Positions 7,420 to 11,618 of a stretch of 11,618 nt of DNA are shown one piece after another. The notes beneath the pieces were generated by a model. That model was not told the DNA's origin. It saw only the letters and a list, made by a program, of their open reading frames with translations, and did no database searches. Positions within the stretch are counted from its first letter, which is position 1; each line of letters begins with the position of its first letter. This stretch comes from an uncultured Porphyromonadaceae bacterium. Its GTDB lineage: Bacteria; Bacteroidota; Bacteroidia; Bacteroidales; Muribaculaceae. A program made the translations under genes and the position numbers. The stretch covers positions 1-11,618 of the forward strand of contig CABQCA010000067.1 of assembly GCA_902462525.1 (NCBI GenBank). Direction: 5' to 3'.

Positions 7420-7427
7420 TAATTTTG
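7420..7427 (+). promoter_or_regulatory. Predicted promoter -7 box for yqeY-serS
   Basis: TAATTTTG again matches the Bacteroidetes -7 consensus, 28 bases before the yqeY ATG, giving an expected leader of about 20 nt. The surrounding 16 bases (7413-7428) are identical to those around the pheS -7 box. No TTTG is found at the -33 distance; that position is G-rich instead. The rest of the 7347-7455 spacer shows only a weak 5-bp inverted repeat near 7343-7362 and a T8 run at 7379-7386, neither of which makes a convincing terminator. Confidence 0.65.
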
Positions 7428-7455
7428 CTGTCTGAAACAAAGTGTTACACAAGAT

Positions 7456-7905
7456 ATGAATCTCTATTCGCAAATCGAAGCCGACATCAAGGCCGCCATG
7501 CTGGCCAAAGACAAGGTGCGCCTGCAGGCGCTCCGCGGCATCAAGAAGGAATTTATCGAAGCCAAGACAGCTCCGGGCGCCAACGGCGAACTCGGCGACG
7601 AGGCTGCCATGAAGATATTGGTCAAAATGGCCAAACAGCGCCGTGAAAGCGCTCAGATTTACAACGATCAGAACCGCGCCGACCTTGCCGAAACAGAGCT
7701 CGCGGAACTCGCGGTCATCGAGGCCTATCTGCCCAAAGCCATGACCGACGAGGAACTCACCGAGGCTCTCAAAAAAATTATCGCCGAAACAGGCGCTACC
7801 ACCGCCGCTCAGATGGGCAAAGTGATGGGCGTGGCCACCAAAGCCCTGGCAGGACGTGCCGACGGCCGGGCTATTTCGGCAAAAGTTCGCGAACTTCTCT
7901 CCTGA
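7456..7905 (+). CDS. YqeY family protein (GatB/YqeY domain)
   Basis: Small cytoplasmic protein of 149 aa, the standard length for stand-alone YqeY proteins. An N-terminal helical bundle includes LRGIKKEFIEAK and a charged stretch through KQRRESAQIYNDQNR. The C-terminal domain carries the family blocks AYLPKAMTDEEL, MGKVMG and GRADGRAIS. The domain is homologous to the C-terminal tail of GatB, the amidotransferase subunit that recognises tRNA, so a tRNA-linked role has been proposed, but the function of stand-alone YqeY is not established. It follows a clear promoter and lies 15 bp before serS, so the two are very likely cotranscribed, which fits a translation-related function. Confidence 0.94.
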   Translation: MNLYSQIEADIKAAMLAKDKVRLQALRGIKKEFIEAKTAPGANGELGDEAAMKILVKMAKQRRESAQIYNDQNRADLAETELAELAVIEAYLPKAMTDEELTEALKKIIAETGATTAAQMGKVMGVATKALAGRADGRAISAKVRELLS

Positions 7906-7920
7906 CAATTCAACCGCACT

Positions 7921-9192
7921 ATGCTTACACTACAGCAGATAAAGGCCGACCCGAAGTACATCATCGCACGTCTGGCCGTAAAGGGCTTCGACGCTGAAAA
8001 GCCCATAAACCGCGTGCTCGCTCTCGACGACCTGCGCCGCAGCCTGCAGCTGCGCAACGACAACGCCGCAGCCGACCTCAAGAAAAAAGCCGACTCCATA
8101 GGCCGCGCCATGAAGGAAGGCCGCCGCGACGACGCCGAAAAAACCAAGGAAGAAGTCGCCGTGCTCAAAGAAGAACAGCGCGCCATCGCCGAAGAGTTGG
8201 GCCGCACTGAGGACGCCATACGCGACGAACTTCTCAATATACCCAACATTCCCTGCGAGGCTGTGCCTGAAGGCCGCACCGCTGCCGACAACGTTGTCGA
8301 GAAATCGGGCGGTCCCATGCCCGAGCTTGGTCCCGATGCCCTCCCCCACTGGGATCTCGCAAAGAAATACAATCTCATCGATTTCGACCTCGGCGTGAAA
8401 ATCACCGGTGCAGGCTTCCCCGTCTATCTGGGCAAAGGCGCAAAACTTCAGCGCGCCCTTATCCAGTTCTTCCTCGATGAGGCTTCGGCCGCCGGCTATC
8501 TCGAGGTTCAGCCGCCCTACGTAGTGAACGAAGCTTCAGGCTACGGCACAGGGCAACTTCCCGACAAGGAAGGACAGATGTACTTCTGCAACCTCGACCG
8601 CCTCTACCTCATTCCGACAGCCGAAGTACCCGTGACCAATCTCTACCGCGACGTTATCATTTCCTCCGACAAGCTGCCTGTCAAAAACTGTGCTTACTCG
8701 GCATGCTTCCGCCGCGAAGCCGGCAGCTATGGCAAGGACGTGCGCGGACTCAACCGTCTGCACCAGTTCGACAAAGTGGAAATAGTGCGCATCGAAAAGC
8801 CCGAAAACAGCTATGCCGCACTCGAGGAAATGAAAGACCACGTGCAGGGTCTGCTCGAAAAGCTGGGTCTGCCCTGGCACATACTCCGCCTCTGCGGCGG
8901 CGACATGAGCTTCACATCGGCGATAACCTTCGACTTCGAGGTCTACTCCGCCGCACAGGGCCGCTGGCTGGAAGTTTCGTCGGTTTCCAACTTCGAGACA
9001 TATCAGGCCAACCGCCTCAAATGCCGCTACCGCGGCGACGACAAGAAAACACACCTGTGCCATACCCTCAACGGCTCGGCCCTCGCCCTGCCCCGCATCA
9101 TGGCCGCCCTGCTTGAGGACAACCAGACCCCCGACGGCATCGTTGTGCCCGAATGTCTGCGCAAATACACCGGTTTCGACATCATCGACTAA
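7921..9192 (+). CDS. serS: Seryl-tRNA synthetase
   Basis: Class II aminoacyl-tRNA synthetase that charges tRNA-Ser (and tRNA-Sec where present) with serine, working as a homodimer in the cytoplasm. At 423 aa it is full length. The N-terminal antiparallel coiled-coil arm that contacts the long variable arm of tRNA-Ser spans about residues 28-105, rich in Lys, Glu, Arg and Ala. The catalytic core shows the T-A-E serine-binding block in IPTAEVPVTN, motif 2 as CFRREAGSYG (residues 262-271) and motif 3 as NGSALALPR (residues 384-392). The end YTGFDIID is typical. It follows yqeY by 15 bp with no intervening promoter, and terminator-like hairpins lie just downstream at 9196-9252. Confidence 0.98.
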   Translation: MLTLQQIKADPKYIIARLAVKGFDAEKPINRVLALDDLRRSLQLRNDNAAADLKKKADSIGRAMKEGRRDDAEKTKEEVAVLKEEQRAIAEELGRTEDAIRDELLNIPNIPCEAVPEGRTAADNVVEKSGGPMPELGPDALPHWDLAKKYNLIDFDLGVKITGAGFPVYLGKGAKLQRALIQFFLDEASAAGYLEVQPPYVVNEASGYGTGQLPDKEGQMYFCNLDRLYLIPTAEVPVTNLYRDVIISSDKLPVKNCAYSACFRREAGSYGKDVRGLNRLHQFDKVEIVRIEKPENSYAALEEMKDHVQGLLEKLGLPWHILRLCGGDMSFTSAITFDFEVYSAAQGRWLEVSSVSNFETYQANRLKCRYRGDDKKTHLCHTLNGSALALPRIMAALLEDNQTPDGIVVPECLRKYTGFDIID

Positions 9193-9195
9193 CCT

Positions 9196-9216
9196 TCGGC
9201 GACGCCGATTGTTTTT
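9196..9216 (+). terminator. Small terminator-like hairpin after serS
   Basis: TCGGC-GAC-GCCGA (9196-9208) folds into a 5-bp GC-rich stem with a 3-nt loop and is followed by TTGTTTTT (9209-9216). The stem starts four bases after the serS stop. It is short for an intrinsic terminator, and the T run merges into the base of the next, stronger hairpin. It may act only as part of a tandem arrangement. Confidence 0.35.
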
Positions 9217-9252
9217 AAGATACGGGCAACGCAGCCCGTATCTTAACTTTTT
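9215..9252 (+). terminator. Perfect 13-bp hairpin with U tract between serS and rbfA
   Basis: The arms at 9215-9227 and 9234-9246 pair without mismatch over 13 bp (core GATACGGGC/GCCCGTATC), with a 6-nt loop AACGCA. CTTTTT follows at 9247-9252, so this has the form of a Rho-independent terminator for yqeY-serS. It ends only 6 bases before the rbfA ATG at 9259, with no good promoter box in between; TAACTTTT at 9244-9251 is a one-mismatch -7 box that would give a leaderless rbfA. It may therefore act as a partial terminator or attenuator in front of rbfA. Confidence 0.7.
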
Positions 9253-9258
9253 AAAAAT

Positions 9259-9594
9259 ATGGAATCAACCCGTCAAGCCAAAATCGCACGTCTCCTGCAG
9301 AAGGAGCTCAGCGAAATATTCCGCCGTCAGACAGCTAAGACCCACGGAGTCATCGTGTCGGTGAGCACAGTGCGTGTGTCGCCCGATCTGTCGGTGGCAA
9401 AAGCCTATCTCTCGGTTTTCCCCTCCGAGAAAGCCGCCGAGGTAATTACAAACATCGAAGCCTCGAAACAGACCGTACGCTACGAACTGGCACAGATTGT
9501 GGCCAAACAGCTGCGCAAAGTGCCCGAACTGCAGTTCTACCTCGACGATTCGCTCGACTATCTCGAGAATATCGACACTCTGCTCAAGAAATAG
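9259..9594 (+). CDS. rbfA: Ribosome-binding factor A
   Basis: Small KH-type ribosome assembly factor of 111 aa that binds the 30S subunit and helps 16S rRNA 5'-end maturation; it is a cold-shock protein in E. coli. The family pattern is visible: RQAKIARLLQKELSEIF at the N-terminus, a central VSVSTVRVSPDLSVAKAYLSVF strand region, and a C-terminal RYELAQIVAKQLRKVPELQFYLDDSLDY followed by a short Lys end. The A/T-rich sequence before the ATG has no Shine-Dalgarno and follows a stable hairpin. The TAG stop is immediately followed, in the same frame, by the GTG that starts the next gene. Confidence 0.96.
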   Translation: MESTRQAKIARLLQKELSEIFRRQTAKTHGVIVSVSTVRVSPDLSVAKAYLSVFPSEKAAEVITNIEASKQTVRYELAQIVAKQLRKVPELQFYLDDSLDYLENIDTLLKK

Positions 9595-10824
9595 GTGTTT
9601 GCTCTCCGCATTGCCCTGCGCTACCTCTTCGCACCGAAGTCGCACCGCGCCGTCAACGTCATTTCAGTCATCTCCATCGCGGGGGTGGCCGTGGCGACTA
9701 TGGCCATAGTGGTGGTGCTGTCGGTGTTCAACGGATTCACCACTCTCGCCGGCTCACGGCTCGGAAAAGTGGACCCCGACCTTAAGATAGTTCCGACGGC
9801 TGACAAAGTGTTTGCCGCCGCCGACTCTCTCGCCGCCGCCATAGGCGCGGTGCCGGGAGTTGCCTCGGCCATGCCAGTGCTTACGGAGCGGGCCCTTATC
9901 GTAGCCCCCGACAACCAAATGCCGGTACGCCTCATCGGCATCGACCCCGCGGGCTATGGAGCTCCGGGCATCGACAGTATGCTGATCGACGGTGTCTACG
10001 CCACCGATGCCGTTGTCGGCGCCGACACCATAGCGGCAGCACAGCTGTCGGTCGGTGTTGCGTTGCAGACACGTCTGCGTCCGGGCGGCGAATCGCAGGC
10101 CTCGCTCTACGTACCCCGTCGAATAGGCCGCATAAACCCCGCAAATTCCGCGGCCGCCTACCGCTCGCTGCCCGTGGCCGTCAGCGGTGTCACACAGGTC
10201 GACCAGCCCGAATACGACACCGACTGTGTATTCGTACCCCTCGCCTCGCTGCGCCACCTGCTCGAATATGAAAGTGCCGAAGCATCGGCAATAGACATAA
10301 GCCTGACACCCGGCGCCGACGGTCGCGCCGTAGAGAAAGCAGTCGGCATAATTGCGGGGAGCGATTTCGACATTCTGCCACGCGAACGCCAGCAGGCCGA
10401 CACCTTCCGCATGATTTCCATCGAAAAATGGGTGACCTTCCTGATGCTGGTGTTCATTCTCATCATAGCGTCGTTCAACATCGTGTCGACCCTCTCGCTG
10501 CTCGTAATAGAAAAGCGCGACAACATGCTCACGCTCCGCGCCTTGGGAGCCTCGCGTCATACCGTACGCGTCGTTTTCGCCGACCTCGGATGGCTCATTA
10601 CCGCCGCCGGCGGCAGTATAGGCGTAGTGCTCGGCATAGTGCTGTCGCTGGTGCAGGAAAAATTCGGTCTCATCAGACTCGACGCCGACCCCGAAGCCCT
10701 GTCGGTCGATGCCTATCCGGTGCATCTGGAGTGGGGTGATGTAGGCCTCGTTTTCGCAACGGTACTCGCCGTAGGCTTCGTCATAGCACTGCTATCGCAC
10801 ATATTTTCGCGTAAAATAGCTTAA
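9595..10824 (+). CDS. LolC/LolE-type ABC transporter permease
   Basis: Inner-membrane permease of the FtsX/MacB superfamily, 409 aa, resembling the LolC/LolE subunits that extract lipoproteins from the inner membrane for delivery to LolA. Four membrane segments are arranged as in this family: one near residues 21-45, then a periplasmic MacB-PCD-like domain (about 50-275), then three at about 279-304, 325-350 and 381-404. The N-terminal RYLFAPKSHRAVNVIS and the NGF after the first helix are typical of Bacteroidetes members. The ATPase partner LolD is not in this window. The start is GTG directly after the rbfA stop with no spacer; the next Met (residue 36) would destroy the first membrane helix, so GTG is the sensible choice. 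Lipoprotein release is inferred from the family; other FtsX-like transport is possible. Confidence 0.9.
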   Translation: MFALRIALRYLFAPKSHRAVNVISVISIAGVAVATMAIVVVLSVFNGFTTLAGSRLGKVDPDLKIVPTADKVFAAADSLAAAIGAVPGVASAMPVLTERALIVAPDNQMPVRLIGIDPAGYGAPGIDSMLIDGVYATDAVVGADTIAAAQLSVGVALQTRLRPGGESQASLYVPRRIGRINPANSAAAYRSLPVAVSGVTQVDQPEYDTDCVFVPLASLRHLLEYESAEASAIDISLTPGADGRAVEKAVGIIAGSDFDILPRERQQADTFRMISIEKWVTFLMLVFILIIASFNIVSTLSLLVIEKRDNMLTLRALGASRHTVRVVFADLGWLITAAGGSIGVVLGIVLSLVQEKFGLIRLDADPEALSVDAYPVHLEWGDVGLVFATVLAVGFVIALLSHIFSRKIA

Positions 10825-10840
10825 TTCACAATTTTCACAA

Positions 10841-11618
10841 ATGCAGACAGTACTTTTCCACGAAACTATCTTCGGCCCCATACATTCGCGCCGTCTCGGC
10901 TCCTCGTTAGGCATCAACCTCATGCCCGACGACGGGAAAATTTGCTCGTTCGACTGTCTCTACTGCGAGGCCGGGTACAATGCCCAGGGGCACGGAACAA
11001 CAGGTATGCCAAGCCGAGCCAAAGTGGCCGGCGACCTTGAAAAAAAACTCGCCGCACTGCGGGAGGCCGGAGCCCCGCTCGATGTCATAACATTCTCGGG
11101 CAACGGCGAACCTACTCTGCACCCCGATTTCGCCGATATTGTCGGCGATACCATAGCGCTACGCGACAAGTACTTCCCCTCGGTAAAAATCAGCGTGCTC
11201 ACAAACTCCACAAGAATAGCCGACCCGGCAGTGGCCGATGCCCTGCGCAGAGTCGACAACAACATACTCAAACTCGACAGCGCCTTCGAGGAAACGGTGC
11301 GGCTCCTCGACCGCCCTGCCAAGGGATTCTCTGTGGAGCAGACAATTGCCCGGCTCGAAAAATTCGCCGGAACCGGCATAATCCAGACAATGTTTACCCG
11401 CGGCGAACACGACGGCCGCACCATCGATAACACCACCGACACCGAAATCGACGCTCTTATCGACGCCTACCGCCGCATCGCTCCCCGCGAAATAATGATC
11501 TACACAATCGACCGCCCCACGCCCGAGACAACCTTGCGGCATATCCCGCGTGAAGAACTCGAAGCAATAGCCGACCGTATACGGCGAGCCACAGGCATCG
11601 CCGTACAGGTATCGGCTT
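10841..11618 (+). CDS. Radical SAM protein, COG0731-like (3' end missing)
   Basis: Radical S-adenosylmethionine enzyme, 259 codons visible and open to the right edge. The [4Fe-4S]/SAM-binding motif is C-X3-C-X2-C at C35, C39 and C42 in CSFDCLYCEAG, followed by the SAM-contacting block TFSGNGEPTLHPDF. The N-terminal FGPIHSRRLGSSLGINL and the later LKLDSA and MFTRGEHDG blocks fit the COG0731 group of Fe-S oxidoreductases, which includes relatives of the wybutosine enzyme TYW1. The reaction of the bacterial members is not known, so no substrate is assigned. It begins 16 bp after the lolC/E-like gene; that A/T-rich gap contains no TAnnTTTG box, so cotranscription with rbfA-lolE is likely. Confidence 0.9.
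   Translation, partial: MQTVLFHETIFGPIHSRRLGSSLGINLMPDDGKICSFDCLYCEAGYNAQGHGTTGMPSRAKVAGDLEKKLAALREAGAPLDVITFSGNGEPTLHPDFADIVGDTIALRDKYFPSVKISVLTNSTRIADPAVADALRRVDNNILKLDSAFEETVRLLDRPAKGFSVEQTIARLEKFAGTGIIQTMFTRGEHDGRTIDNTTDTEIDALIDAYRRIAPREIMIYTIDRPTPETTLRHIPREELEAIADRIRRATGIAVQVSA

Noticed and set aside
10598..10616. CCGCCGGCGG palindrome inside the permease gene
   Set aside because: It encodes Ala/Gly in a membrane helix and is explained by codon preference; no regulatory context.
9754..10725. A 323-codon minus-strand open frame opposite the Lol-type permease
   Set aside because: The plus-strand permease has the full membrane topology and family motifs; the antisense frame looks like a composition shadow.

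Overview
This window looks like ordinary chromosomal housekeeping DNA from a GC-rich member of the order Bacteroidales. The Bacteroidetes-type promoter box TAnnTTTG appears at three gene starts, there are no clear Shine-Dalgarno sequences, PheS carries the Cys4 insert usual in this phylum, and the gene families match Bacteroidales. The strong preference for G/C at third codon positions would fit Muribaculaceae, but that family assignment is inference. I found no mobile element, CRISPR array, tRNA, rRNA or phage gene.

Layout. (1) Positions 1-2400, minus strand: sbcD followed by the first 393 codons of sbcC, a double-strand-end and hairpin nuclease pair joined by an ATGA stop/start overlap. sbcC runs off the left edge. 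(2) Positions 2407-2493: a short divergent promoter region serving sbcD leftward and pheS rightward. (3) Positions 2494-7346, plus strand: a tightly packed run of pheS, nth (endonuclease III), a TRIC/UPF0126 membrane protein, a GtrA-family membrane protein, a secreted M48 metalloprotease and a secreted alpha/beta-hydrolase esterase. Junctions are overlaps or short gaps (4-bp overlap, 6-bp gap, 4-bp overlap, 53-bp gap, 13-bp overlap), so most of it is probably one transcript. (4) Positions 7347-7455: a spacer with a second Bacteroidetes promoter, then yqeY and serS. (5) Positions 9193-9258: two tandem hairpins, the second a perfect 13-bp stem with a U tract, ending just before rbfA. (6) Positions 9259-11618: rbfA, a LolC/LolE-type ABC permease starting with GTG directly after the rbfA stop in the same frame, and a radical SAM protein that runs off the right edge.

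How the genes fit together. Translation and ribosome function dominate the plus strand (PheS, SerRS, YqeY, RbfA). Genome maintenance is represented by SbcCD and Nth, and envelope functions by TRIC, GtrA, the M48 protease, the esterase and the Lol permease. I did not find a convincing undescribed system. The most useful leads are a type IX-secretion-like C-terminal tail on the esterase, the terminator-like hairpin abutting rbfA, a predicted leaderless or near-leaderless sbcD mRNA, and the same-frame rbfA/lolE junction.
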